Below are positions 17,463 to 25,951 of a stretch of DNA of 64,000 nucleotides, piece by piece. The position numbers were made by a program, and so were the translations under genes. How positions within the stretch are numbered: the first letter of the stretch is position 1; each line of letters opens with the position of its first letter. This DNA is from Paludibacteraceae bacterium (GTDB lineage: Bacteria > Bacteroidota > Bacteroidia > Bacteroidales > Paludibacteraceae): positions 1 through 64,000 of the forward strand of contig JAGCWA010000017.1 of the NCBI GenBank assembly GCA_017962085.1, given 5' to 3'. Below the pieces are notes generated by a model. That model did not search any database. It saw only the letters and a list, made by a program, of their open reading frames with translations, and was not told the origin of the DNA.

Positions 17463-18230
17463 ATGGAGAAGTTGACGGTTATAAAGGTCGGCGGCAAGAT
17501 CGTCGAAGAGGAGAGTACATTGAAGCAATTGCTGGAGAGGTTCTCCAAAATTGAGGGGAAGAAGGTGTTGGTACATGGAGGCGGACGTTCCGCCACGGCT
17601 ATCGCCACAAAACTGGGCATCGAAAGCAAGATGGTGGACGGACGACGCATCACGGATGCGGAGACGCTGAAGGTGGTGACGATGGTCTACGCTGGCTTGG
17701 TGAACAAGAACATCGTAGCGAGCTTGCAGGCTTTGGGCCTGAACGCCTTGGGTCTGACGGGCGCCGATCTGGATTATATGCGTTCGGACAAGCGTCCAGT
17801 GAAAGAGGTCGATTACGGTTTTGTCGGAGACGTGAAGGCAGTGAACGCTTCCCTCTTGGCGGATCTGATCGGCAAAGGCGTGGTACCGGTATTGGCTCCT
17901 CTAACACATGACGGAAAAGGTAACATGCTGAACACCAACGCAGACACCATCGCAGGCGAAGCCGCAAAGGCACTGTCACGCTTCTTTGAAGTCACCCTGG
18001 TCTACTGCTTCGAAAAGAAAGGTGTATTGCTCGATGAGCAAGACGATGATAGTGTAATCCCTGAAATAACCCGCCCTACCTTCGAGGAATATGTGCAGAA
18101 GGGCATCATCCAAGGCGGTATGATCCCTAAACTGGAGAACTCCTTCGCCGCCATCAACGCAGGCGTCTCCAAGGTGGTCATCACCAAGGCGGACGAGCTG
18201 GGCAAGGATTCAGGAACAGTGATTCGATAG
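17463..18230 (+). CDS. argB: Acetylglutamate kinase
   Basis: 255 residues from MEKLTVIKVGGK. Second step of arginine biosynthesis, phosphorylating N-acetylglutamate in the cytosol. Motifs of the amino-acid kinase family are present: KVGGKIV (residues 7-13), LVHGGGRSA (about 37-45, the GG loop), DGRRITDAETL, NADTIAGEAAKAL (nucleotide and substrate site) and the C-terminal IQGGMIPKLENSFAAINAGVSKVVI. The start at 17463 was preferred over 17442 because the extra residues precede the first beta strand. No other arg genes are adjacent, so it is an isolated biosynthetic gene. Confidence 0.94.
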   Translation: MEKLTVIKVGGKIVEEESTLKQLLERFSKIEGKKVLVHGGGRSATAIATKLGIESKMVDGRRITDAETLKVVTMVYAGLVNKNIVASLQALGLNALGLTGADLDYMRSDKRPVKEVDYGFVGDVKAVNASLLADLIGKGVVPVLAPLTHDGKGNMLNTNADTIAGEAAKALSRFFEVTLVYCFEKKGVLLDEQDDDSVIPEITRPTFEEYVQKGIIQGGMIPKLENSFAAINAGVSKVVITKADELGKDSGTVIR

Positions 18231-18281
18231 GAGTTTTACTCCGATCGAACCGCTACGAGGGGATAATGGGGGATAAGCTAA

Positions 18282-19550
18282 TTACTTCTTCGGTAGCGGT
18301 ACGCTGATTTTGTAGAAATTGTGATAATGGGGGATTTTTGTGCCTTGCGCACCAAACAATTTCTCAGACTCTTTCTGCAATTCACAATCTTGGCCAGGAT
18401 ATAGAATAATGCATCGTGGCGAATAATCTTCAGGAAGCCCAGGCAACAGTCTTTCGTCACGTGCATTACCACTTATCTCACGGATATCATTAATATCCGC
18501 ATGGTTTTTGTTTTGATAATCAGGTTTATACTTTGCGTCAAGAATTAATTTCTCTTCACGAATCACGAAGTCTGCTACCTGACGTCCATAAAAGCCACGC
18601 TTCTGAAACAGGACCTCGTTCACGCTATTCTCCTTCAACTTACTCCACACCCACATCTCGTACAACCGCGCCATATCAATCCAAAACGGAGGTGTGGCAT
18701 TGTATTCTTCATCGTTGGCGTTGGTAACACTGTAATCAAACCGACGCAATAGCATTTTTGCCACACGGATGGCCTCTCGGTACTCCTTGAAAAGCTTATT
18801 GGTCGCCAAATGCTGAATCTGATAGGGCTCAATATCATCAGATATATGTCCGAACCTGGATTTCAGGAGATTCAACAAAAGTGGTATATCTGTTTTTGAA
18901 AGTTGTCGCTGCAGACTTGTCCATTTCGCCATGATACGCTCGCAAAAAACCAGCGCACGCTTCAGCAAACGGTTTTCGGGCGTGTCGTCAGTATATTCCT
19001 GAAACTGACAATAGATACGGTCCTGTCGTTGCTGAAACACATTTTGTTGCAAGTGTCGTCCCATCATAATCCGCCCCTTCACCTTCGCCTTCATGTTCTC
19101 TTCACGTGTGATGTAGTCCTTCTTCAACCCACGTTTCACCAGACGGTCGAGCAACGATAGGTAGTGCAGAACCAACAAAGGGGTAAGTTGATTAAGGCAC
19201 ACCGGAGTTTGGATGGCAGGCTCATCGAATCGTATGCCATAACAATCTGAAAAATAATCCGATTCATTTTGCGAATCTACCTCCAAGGCCGCCAAGAACA
19301 TCTTCACGAAATCAGTATCTTCAACCTTTGGTGTAACCACCACCGCCAATTCATCTCTGATTAACCATGAGGCACCAATGAAGTAGGAGGCACGATAATT
19401 TTGATCGATACCTAGATATTGCGGGGCGGACATGTATTGGGTCGGGACACCAACAAATTTTACGGATTGTAATTGTTCCGTATATTGCTCTTCCCAATCT
19501 GATGATTCATTAAGCGACTGATGTTCAATTATCTGTATCGTTTGCATCAT
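18282..19550 (-). CDS. mcrC: McrC-type component of a McrBC restriction system
   Basis: 422 residues. McrC supplies the nuclease of the McrBC modification-dependent system, acting with the McrB GTPase. The C-terminal PD-(D/E)xK nuclease is visible as VADFVIREEKLILDAKYKPDYQ (D...DAK, about residues 330-350). The N-terminal half has the beta-rich McrC region (QYLGIDQNYRASYFIGASWLIRDELAVVVTPKV). Length is close to that of other McrC proteins. The start overlaps the end of the BRO-N gene by 26 bases, so the three genes mcrB, BRO-N and mcrC form one operon read leftwards. AT-rich, in keeping with an acquired defence module. Confidence 0.87.
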   Translation of the reverse strand: MMQTIQIIEHQSLNESSDWEEQYTEQLQSVKFVGVPTQYMSAPQYLGIDQNYRASYFIGASWLIRDELAVVVTPKVEDTDFVKMFLAALEVDSQNESDYFSDCYGIRFDEPAIQTPVCLNQLTPLLVLHYLSLLDRLVKRGLKKDYITREENMKAKVKGRIMMGRHLQQNVFQQRQDRIYCQFQEYTDDTPENRLLKRALVFCERIMAKWTSLQRQLSKTDIPLLLNLLKSRFGHISDDIEPYQIQHLATNKLFKEYREAIRVAKMLLRRFDYSVTNANDEEYNATPPFWIDMARLYEMWVWSKLKENSVNEVLFQKRGFYGRQVADFVIREEKLILDAKYKPDYQNKNHADINDIREISGNARDERLLPGLPEDYSPRCIILYPGQDCELQKESEKLFGAQGTKIPHYHNFYKISVPLPKK

Positions 19551-20385
19551 CGTCCTTAGTTTTATCTATCTGTCTCAATCCCTTTTTGGCATTCAATGGG
19601 GTCACTACCGAACGTCCCAATTGCTTTTCCAGTTCCTCACGTGCGGAACGTGCCACCCTACCTCCTTTATGTGCCACGTTCATGTTCTCTCCGAATGTTT
19701 CAGGTTTTTGTGCTTTCGACAAATCAGTGGTAGCAGCCTCTGCCAACATGTTGAGAATTAATTCGGTATTAGTCATGTTATCACGAAGATTCTCCTTCTT
19801 CAACCCTTTGAATTGCTTATACTCCTTGGTTGTTTTCCCGCTCCAAGTTTTTGTGATAATATCGGTCAGCGTAGCAAATTGAGCCCCCTCTTCCACTCCA
19901 CGTCGTTTCCATTCCTCGGTTAGTTCCTTGCGTACCTCGATAGATTTCAGTCGCTGGTTAATCCAATTATCAGAATACCCCAAACGTTTGTAATCGAGCA
20001 TGGCTTGTTCTATGGAAAGTTCAGGATCCTGCATTTGGTCAATTCGATTGCTTGCCACCTGCGCCATCCATAGCTTGAATGGTTCAGCCTTAGGAGACGG
20101 AATGGATTGGATGATACGGAAAATCTGTTCTAAATCAGCCACATCGGTTAGACGTTTTTTGCCATCATCCGCTTGTAATTTCAACTGGCTACAATTTGTA
20201 GCCGTTTCATTGCCCTCTTTTTTCAAACGTGTTTTAAGGACACTCCAGTACTTTCGTGGATTGTCGCTGTCAGTTAATATTCCGACAACGTCAATCACTG
20301 AGAAATACCATTTCTCCTTCTCGTCGTCCCATGCGGTACGAACTTTCTTTTTTTCAAACAATTGAATAGCTTGTTTCTGTGTCAT
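19525..20385 (-). CDS. BRO-N domain (DinD/antirepressor-like) protein within the mcrBC operon
   Basis: 286 residues. The N-terminal BRO-N domain (about 1-110) includes WYFSVIDVVGILTDSDNPRKYWSVLKTRLKKEG and LEQIFRIIQSIPSPKAEPFKLWMAQVAS. The C-terminal helical region (120-260) resembles DinD-like proteins, including the NMTNTELILNMLAEAATTDLSKAQKPETFGEN segment. Related proteins occur as phage antirepressors and DNA-damage-induced factors. It sits 25 bases after mcrB and overlaps mcrC, so it is translated with the restriction system. A regulatory or DNA-recognition role within it is inference. Confidence 0.8.
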   Translation of the reverse strand: MTQKQAIQLFEKKKVRTAWDDEKEKWYFSVIDVVGILTDSDNPRKYWSVLKTRLKKEGNETATNCSQLKLQADDGKKRLTDVADLEQIFRIIQSIPSPKAEPFKLWMAQVASNRIDQMQDPELSIEQAMLDYKRLGYSDNWINQRLKSIEVRKELTEEWKRRGVEEGAQFATLTDIITKTWSGKTTKEYKQFKGLKKENLRDNMTNTELILNMLAEAATTDLSKAQKPETFGENMNVAHKGGRVARSAREELEKQLGRSVVTPLNAKKGLRQIDKTKDDDANDTDN

Positions 20386-20410
20386 GATTCATTAGTAACT
20401 ATAAAAACAG

Positions 20411-22891
20411 TCATTCTCCCATTTCATTAGGTTTTGTAGTGACACGCCACGTTCCCACAAACTCCTCCATTCCCATGCCCGAATCAATCATCTTCGCATT
20501 GACGATTCCATCCTTGATGTATTCATTCAGCAGCGGAAGAATTTCGTACTGCCATCGTAATTCCAGTTCGGCATCATCTTTTGCGAAGAAATAGCTATGA
20601 CCCACCATCAGATCCTCAAAATCCATTTCAGTTTTGTTCTTCCTGATGAACAATTCAACGGCCTCAAAAAGTTTCACCTGTTTAGAATCTGCGCCATATC
20701 TCTCCACCAATAGATTCTTATCCGCCCTCAACGTCACGAAAGCGAACCTTCGTCTTACAGCATAGTCAATATTGCCCACGCTACGGTCGGTGGTGTTCAT
20801 GGTACCGATGATGTAGAGGTTGGACGGCACGCCAAAAGTCTCTTTCGAATAGGGCAATGTGACCTTGATCGGGTGTTCTCCACCCATGCGCTTGTCCGCC
20901 TCCAATAGGGTAATCAATTCACCGAAAATCCTCGACACATTGCCACGGTTGATTTCATCGATGACGAGGACATAGTTCTCATATTGTTCAACTGAATCCG
21001 CTATCTCATCTATAAGTTTTTCTTGAACGGGTTCCTCTGGTTCTGATGAATGAGGAGACGATGCGATGACACGTTTAGCTCTATTTAGCATCTCTTGCAG
21101 CATAGCACCATAATACATATAATCAACCGTATTAGTTTGGCCCTTCGTGAGGTTCGTAATTATTTTAAAGAAATCGTCCCGCCCATAAATGTTTATATCA
21201 TAAGTATTTCTCCCTAAGAAATAATCATAATACAATTCTAAATTGCTTTTATTGATGGTCTTAGGATGTTCACCAAAATACAGATTACTGTATTCATATT
21301 TAACTGGAATAAGACTACGTCTAAAAGGCAATGCCTCAATCGTTTTGTTCTTTATATCCTGCTCAACGGATTTATACACATTCTCAAAGTCAGTATCTTT
21401 AAGAAAATTCTTGATGGTTGATGATGTCACTGCAGCTACAAATGTTGGCCTTTTTTTTACCAAAACATCTGTTCCTTTTGACGCATTACTACACATCATT
21501 TTAAAAACACCATCCTCAACCTCATATCTGACTGCTCCATTTTCTGTTTTGGGTTTTATCCCCTCCACAAAATCCTCATAGTCCATTGACTGATGGAAAG
21601 TGCAGAAACCAATACGTCCATCTTTTTGAAGTTCTTCGTAGCGTTTCATAAGGTCTGCATGTTCAGCGGGAACCTCCTCGCCACAAATACTCAATGCTAA
21701 AGCCGCTGTATTATATGTTTTCCCTGTGCCCGGCGCACCTTGTAGGATAATGTTTTTCTTGATGTCTATGATTTTATTATATTTTTCGATATTATTATCC
21801 ATACCTCCAACTAATTGTTTAATTGTTTTCCCTGCTAATTTGTCTAATTCAATAAGTTCTGCAATAACATTATCAGCGACGTCATTTATATCGCCTTTCA
21901 TCTCATACCCCTCATCATTCATTCTAAAACCACTATAATCCCAAGAAAATTCATGAATACCTGAAACATTCTTTAAAGCATCTGCATAACGTTCAGAGGT
22001 TTGTTTATTCTCTAGATGAATCTCAACATAAATACGATTTTTCTCATGCCCAACATCACCATTGCCATCAGCACAAAACTCATAATGACATTCACTTGTT
22101 GCTCCAAATTGATCTGAGAGAATCCAAGCATATTTTTTATATACTTTCTGTTCTTTCGTAGAAAATCCAACGTCTCTTAACTTGGACTTAACAATCGAAC
22201 AGAAATCATTAAATTTAAATGACTTCGATTCTTTCCAGGCATCATAAGAAATCACCACAAAAAGATATTCAATTGGCTTATCCTGTCCTAGTTCCTCTTT
22301 TACAACTTGCAGCAAATTTAAATAAGATTCTGCGCTATCCACATTGACGACAATGCCATGGTTCTCCAAGTAACTAACATTCCTACTATCTAACGCAATA
22401 TAATTCTTTGCTTTACACCAGAACAAAGGCATCGTACATTCTGCCCTTCTTTTGGCAATATTATAGTAACTGAACCACGGATTTAAATCACCATTCATCA
22501 TTGCTTCATATGCATTCCACAGTTTTTCGCAACTTTCAGAAAGGTTATTCCAATCATAAAAAAACATTCTTGCATAGTTCAAAACTGGTATCCCATCAAA
22601 ATCAGAAGGAACGTCAGATTGAATTACAAACAAGTTTTTTATCCTTTCCAATATCTTTATCCTATTATTCGGAGACAAACTACCACGATTAAACATACCC
22701 ATAAACGTGAATGGATCAATATCATCTATCTTTTCCGATTTGTCTTGCAAATGTAAATAGTCGGAAAATTCCCTCAATCCATTTTCCGCAAAGATGAATT
22801 CAATTAAAGGTTTTCTATCAACCTTATAGCTCAGTAGTTTTTCAGCCAATTCCGTGTAAAACGGAATCCAAGTAAAATTATGTTCTTCCAT
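20411..22891 (-). CDS. mcrB: McrB-type AAA+ GTPase
   Basis: 826 residues from MEEHNFTW. McrB recognises modified DNA through its N-terminal region and translocates with its GTPase motor. The N-terminal part (1-370) is a DNA-binding or unknown region with an MrcB/DUF3578-like stretch (DVGFSTKEQKVYKKYAWILSDQFG, about 245). The AAA+ motor holds Walker A GAPGTGKTYNT (about 397-407), Walker B YVLVIDEINRGNVSRIFGELITLLE (about 650) and the McrB signature TMNTTDRSVGNIDYAVRRRF (about 706). The ATG at 22891 is preferred over upstream TTG 22924. A promoter lies about 50 bases upstream. Confidence 0.88.
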   Translation of the reverse strand: MEEHNFTWIPFYTELAEKLLSYKVDRKPLIEFIFAENGLREFSDYLHLQDKSEKIDDIDPFTFMGMFNRGSLSPNNRIKILERIKNLFVIQSDVPSDFDGIPVLNYARMFFYDWNNLSESCEKLWNAYEAMMNGDLNPWFSYYNIAKRRAECTMPLFWCKAKNYIALDSRNVSYLENHGIVVNVDSAESYLNLLQVVKEELGQDKPIEYLFVVISYDAWKESKSFKFNDFCSIVKSKLRDVGFSTKEQKVYKKYAWILSDQFGATSECHYEFCADGNGDVGHEKNRIYVEIHLENKQTSERYADALKNVSGIHEFSWDYSGFRMNDEGYEMKGDINDVADNVIAELIELDKLAGKTIKQLVGGMDNNIEKYNKIIDIKKNIILQGAPGTGKTYNTAALALSICGEEVPAEHADLMKRYEELQKDGRIGFCTFHQSMDYEDFVEGIKPKTENGAVRYEVEDGVFKMMCSNASKGTDVLVKKRPTFVAAVTSSTIKNFLKDTDFENVYKSVEQDIKNKTIEALPFRRSLIPVKYEYSNLYFGEHPKTINKSNLELYYDYFLGRNTYDINIYGRDDFFKIITNLTKGQTNTVDYMYYGAMLQEMLNRAKRVIASSPHSSEPEEPVQEKLIDEIADSVEQYENYVLVIDEINRGNVSRIFGELITLLEADKRMGGEHPIKVTLPYSKETFGVPSNLYIIGTMNTTDRSVGNIDYAVRRRFAFVTLRADKNLLVERYGADSKQVKLFEAVELFIRKNKTEMDFEDLMVGHSYFFAKDDAELELRWQYEILPLLNEYIKDGIVNAKMIDSGMGMEEFVGTWRVTTKPNEMGE

Positions 22892-22938
22892 TGATATTTT
22901 CTTAACATTACAGGAAACGAACAACGTTTCTCAGAATA

Positions 22939-22969
22939 CAAATATACATTTTTCCCTCTCACCGAAAAA
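22939..22969 (-). promoter_or_regulatory. Promoter of the mcrB operon
   Basis: On the minus strand TTTT (-33) and TATATTTG (-7) are separated by 19 bases. The predicted start lies about 40 bases before the mcrB ATG at 22891. Confidence 0.6.
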
Positions 22970-23139
22970 CATTCAGCCTCAACACGACGGAATAATCCTA
23001 CTGAAAACTTTTTATAAATACGGCAAAAGTTTTCAGTAGGGAAAGCATGGTTCAGAACAGAAACAAGCATAATAATTAAGCAAGGCACATCCTTGTTCCA
23101 TATAGACATAAGGCAGATATTGACGGCCTCCACGCATTT

Positions 23140-23176
23140 CGTTTTTTGAGGTCGCAAATTGCGACCTCAAAAAACG
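23140..23176. repeat. Free-standing perfect hairpin, relative of the ORF6N hairpins
   Basis: CGTTTTTTGAGGTCGCA (23140-23156), AAT, then TGCGACCTCAAAAAACG (23160-23176): 17 perfect base pairs around a three-base centre. The core TCRCA-AAT-TGYGA is the same as in the hairpins inside the three ORF6N genes that follow. No T-run lies after it on either strand, so it is not a normal terminator. It is the main feature of the gap 22892-23208. Confidence 0.85.
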
Positions 23177-23208
23177 GTTCAAGGTGAATTTTTTGCACCA
23201 TGAAACTA

Positions 23209-24078
23209 TCATATCACTTTAGCCAAAATATCAGATATAAACCCCGCATCAAACAGTTCGAAGGCAAAGCATTTCTTGCCAAGGTCTTTAAGCGAAGCGC
23301 CGAGGTGGTAGAGAATACTGTTGTCGATAATCAGGAAGCGGTCATGCATCGAAGTGGTGTGCCTTACCGTAAGTGTAGGGTACTGCGCATTGAAGCTGCG
23401 GACATCCTGCGCTGTCAGCCTCGTGGTGGGCAAAGTGTAGATGGTGACGTCCACGCCGTTGCTCTTGGTCGAAAGGCGTTCGAGCACTGTGATATCCACG
23501 TAATTGTCTATCAGCACAATCTCTTTCTGGGCTTGCGCAATAAAGCCCTGGAATTTAGCGTACGCATCGAATATCTGGCCTTGAAAGAAGATACCTTGGG
23601 TATCATCGATTTTATATCGGTCCATTCGTGTGAATAACTCATCAATACGCTTGTCAGATTCTATACGATGTATCTCAAGCGAGTCGAGTCGCTGGAAGAT
23701 CTGCGCATTCGACAAAAGGAATTTGCGCATGGCGACAAAAGCCTTGATAATCTGAATACTTGCAGTAACAGCTGTATCGCTTTTTAATACAGCGGAAAGC
23801 ATTGCAACTCCTTGTTCCGTAAATGCAAACGGTCTTTTCCTAAGACCCATCTTAATTGAATTGGATATCACAAATTGTGATTTCCATTTTTCAAACTCGT
23901 CTTTGTTTAACTGAAAACAAAACTCATCAGGGAAACGCTCCATATTGCGCTTTACAGCCTGATTCAAAATTCTTGTCTCCACTCCATACAGTTCAGCTAT
24001 GTCTCGGTCTAACATAACCTGCTGGTTACGAATCACCAATATTTTGTTTTGGATGATTGCTAATTCTTTATTTTCCAT
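23209..24078 (-). CDS. ORF6N domain protein with PLD-like C-terminal domain, copy 1
   Basis: 289 residues from MENKELAII. The N-terminal ORF6N DNA-binding domain (about 8-95) shows VIRNQQVMLDRDIAELYGVETRILNQAVKRNMERFPDEFCFQL, a variable segment with SQFVI, then FAFTEQGVAMLSAVL. A helical linker follows. The C-terminal domain (about 175-289) has IFDAYAKFQGFIAQAQKEIVLIDNYVD and MHDRFLIIDNSILYHLGASLKDLGKK, resembling half of a phospholipase D/nuclease fold with H-x-R-x4-D in place of HxKx4D. Two paralogues lie immediately upstream in the same orientation. The role is unknown, and a DNA-binding nuclease or regulator is inferred. The ATG at 24078 was chosen over 24096. Confidence 0.82.
   Translation of the reverse strand: MENKELAIIQNKILVIRNQQVMLDRDIAELYGVETRILNQAVKRNMERFPDEFCFQLNKDEFEKWKSQFVISNSIKMGLRKRPFAFTEQGVAMLSAVLKSDTAVTASIQIIKAFVAMRKFLLSNAQIFQRLDSLEIHRIESDKRIDELFTRMDRYKIDDTQGIFFQGQIFDAYAKFQGFIAQAQKEIVLIDNYVDITVLERLSTKSNGVDVTIYTLPTTRLTAQDVRSFNAQYPTLTVRHTTSMHDRFLIIDNSILYHLGASLKDLGKKCFAFELFDAGFISDILAKVI
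23862..23886. repeat. Degenerate hairpin inside ORF6N copy 1
   Basis: ATCACA-AAT-TGTGAT at 23867-23881, flanked by GGA and TCC that pair across one mismatch. It occupies the same codon positions (SQFV) as the longer hairpins in copies 2 and 3. Confidence 0.6.
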
Positions 24079-24100
24079 TACAGATAAAAATTTCAATTTA

Positions 24101-25030
24101 TTACATCACCTTCTCTAGAATATCAGGGATGAAGCTTGCGTCAAACAGGTCGAAGGCGAAACATTTCTTCCCCAAGTCCTTGAGTGATGCGCCAACATGG
24201 TAAAGAATGCTGTTGTCGATGATTAGAAACCGGTCATGCTTTTGTGAGGTGTGTTTTACTGTCAATGTGGGGTACTGGGCGTTGAAGCTACGAATATCCT
24301 GTGCGGTCAGTCTTGTGTTGGGCAAGGTGTAGATGGTGACATCCACGCCGATGTTTTTGGTCGCCAGTCTTTCAAGCACAGACAAATCCACATAATTGTC
24401 TATCAATATAATCTCCTTCTGAGCCTGACTAATAAAGCTTTGGAATTTAGCGTATGCATCAAAGATCTGGCCTTGGAAGAAGATGCCTTGGGTGTCATCG
24501 ATTTTGTACTTGTCCATCAAAGAAAACAATTCCGCAATTTGCTTATCGTGTTCTTTGTGATGGATGTCAGACTCTATGAGGTGTTTTTGAATGGTGTCGA
24601 TTTCTGCGAATAAACAGGCGTTATTATGCAAAAAACTTCTCATTTCACGGAAAGCTCGCATTATAAAAATGCTTTGTTGGTCGGCAAGGTCACCACGCAA
24701 AACCGTGGCAAGCATATAAATTCCTTGTTCAGTAAAAGCATTCGGCATTTTCCTTATACCACCCCAACTTGAAGTCACAAATTGTGACTTCAAGTTTAAA
24801 ATATCATATTGCGATTTTACCATATCCAATTCTTCACGTGTCAGTTGAAACATAAAATCGGGAGGAAAACGATTTATATTCCTTTTGACTTGTTGATTGA
24901 GAGTTTTCACTTCATATCCATAAATCTCAGCCAAATCACTATCAAGCATCACTTGGACTCCACGGATTGTGTAGATTCTCCCTTTGAAATCATCTACGCT
25001 GTGTATTGCTAATTCTTTCTTTTCCATCAT
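24101..25030 (-). CDS. ORF6N domain protein with PLD-like C-terminal domain, copy 2
   Basis: 309 residues. The ORF6N domain is at about 15-115 (TIRGVQVMLDSDLAEIYGYEVKTLNQQVKRNINRFPPDFMFQL, later NAFTEQGIYMLATVL). The middle region (125-175) differs from copies 1 and 3, but the C-terminal domain from KYKIDDTQGIFFQGQIFDAYAKFQ to the end is nearly the same, with HDRFLIIDNSILYHVGASLKDLGKKCFAF. This is the most divergent N-terminus of the three, so the copies share one effector domain with different DNA-recognition heads. It starts 18 bases after copy 3 ends and is likely co-transcribed. A 14-bp-arm hairpin lies in its variable segment. Confidence 0.82.
   Translation of the reverse strand: MMEKKELAIHSVDDFKGRIYTIRGVQVMLDSDLAEIYGYEVKTLNQQVKRNINRFPPDFMFQLTREELDMVKSQYDILNLKSQFVTSSWGGIRKMPNAFTEQGIYMLATVLRGDLADQQSIFIMRAFREMRSFLHNNACLFAEIDTIQKHLIESDIHHKEHDKQIAELFSLMDKYKIDDTQGIFFQGQIFDAYAKFQSFISQAQKEIILIDNYVDLSVLERLATKNIGVDVTIYTLPNTRLTAQDIRSFNAQYPTLTVKHTSQKHDRFLIIDNSILYHVGASLKDLGKKCFAFDLFDASFIPDILEKVM
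24766..24796. repeat. Perfect hairpin inside ORF6N copy 2
   Basis: AACTTGAAGTCACA (24766-24779), AAT, TGTGACTTCAAGTT (24783-24796): 14 perfect pairs. It encodes NLKSQFVTSS on the minus strand. The outer arm sequence differs from copy 3 but remains fully complementary. Confidence 0.85.
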
Positions 25031-25048
25031 AGATATTTTTTCAATTTA

Positions 25049-25951
25049 TTATATCACTTTAGCCAAAATATCAGGTATGAAACCCGAATCAAACAATTCG
25101 AAGGCGAAGCATTTCCTGCCAAGGTCTTTGAGTGAGGCGCCGAGGTGGTAGAGAATACTATTATCGATAATCAGAAAGCGGTCATGCATTAAAGTGGTGT
25201 GTCTTACCGTAAGTGTAGGATACTGTGCATTGAAACTACGGACATCTTGCGTTGTCAGCCTCGTGTTGGGCAAGGTGTAGATGGTGACGTCCACACCGCT
25301 GTTCTTGGTCGAAAGGCGTTCGAGCACTGTGATGTCCACGTAATTGTCTATCAGCACAATCTCTTTCTGGGCTTGCGCGATAAAGCTCTGGAACTTAGCG
25401 TACGCATCGAATATCTGGCCTTGGAAGAAGATGCCTTGGGTGTCATCAATTTTGTAACGATCCATTCGTGTAAATAACTCATCAATACGCTTATCAGATT
25501 CTATACGGTGTATTTCAAGCGAGTCGAGCCGTTGAAAGATTTGCGCGTTCGACATGAGGAATCTACGCATAGCGACGAAAGCATCCATAATTTTGACACT
25601 GACTTGAACTGCTGTTGGACTACGCAACACTGATGATAACATTGCAACACCTTGCTCTGTGAAAGCATAAGACAAATACTTAGAATGTTTGCCTCTTAAA
25701 TTGTCCGTGTCATTCTTCTTTAAGGTCACAAATTGTGACCTTAAAGAAGAAGAGTCGATTTTAGACTGTTCTTCTTTGGTCAGTTGGAACATAAATCTAT
25801 CAGGAAACCTATCGGCATTTCTTTTTACCGCTTGGTTCAAGACTTTCGTCTCCACTCCATACAGTTCAGCTATGTCTCGGTCTATCATAACTTGTTGGTT
25901 ACGAATCAGTAAGATTCTGTTTTGGATTGTCGTCACTTCAATTGGTATCAT
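25049..25951 (-). CDS. ORF6N domain protein with PLD-like C-terminal domain, copy 3
   Basis: 300 residues, the first gene of the three-copy array. The ORF6N domain is at about 8-110 (LIRNQQVMIDRDIAELYGVETKVLNQAVKRNADRFPDRFMFQL, then a variable hairpin segment LRSQFVTLKKND, then YAFTEQGVAMLSSVL). The helical linker and PLD-like domain closely match copy 1 (LMHDRFLIIDNSILYHLGASLKDLG). DNA of the last 500 bases is roughly 90 percent identical to copy 1 by eye, showing recent duplication or gene conversion. It lies in an AT-rich island next to mcrBC. Neighbours suggest defence or phage-derived regulation, which is inference. Confidence 0.82.
   Translation of the reverse strand: MIPIEVTTIQNRILLIRNQQVMIDRDIAELYGVETKVLNQAVKRNADRFPDRFMFQLTKEEQSKIDSSSLRSQFVTLKKNDTDNLRGKHSKYLSYAFTEQGVAMLSSVLRSPTAVQVSVKIMDAFVAMRRFLMSNAQIFQRLDSLEIHRIESDKRIDELFTRMDRYKIDDTQGIFFQGQIFDAYAKFQSFIAQAQKEIVLIDNYVDITVLERLSTKNSGVDVTIYTLPNTRLTTQDVRSFNAQYPTLTVRHTTLMHDRFLIIDNSILYHLGASLKDLGRKCFAFELFDSGFIPDILAKVI
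25713..25751. repeat. Perfect hairpin inside ORF6N copy 3
   Basis: TTCTTCTTTAAGGTCACA (25713-25730), AAT, TGTGACCTTAAAGAAGAA (25734-25751): 18 perfect pairs. It encodes SSSLRSQFVTLKK on the minus strand. Confidence 0.88.

Noticed and set aside
22831-23157. Minus-strand frame upstream of mcrB as a small gene
   Set aside because: It overlaps the mcrB start and promoter in another frame and shows no protein features.
23140-23176. Hairpin downstream of the ORF6N array as an ordinary terminator
   Set aside because: No T-run follows on either strand, and the core matches the intragenic ORF6N hairpins.
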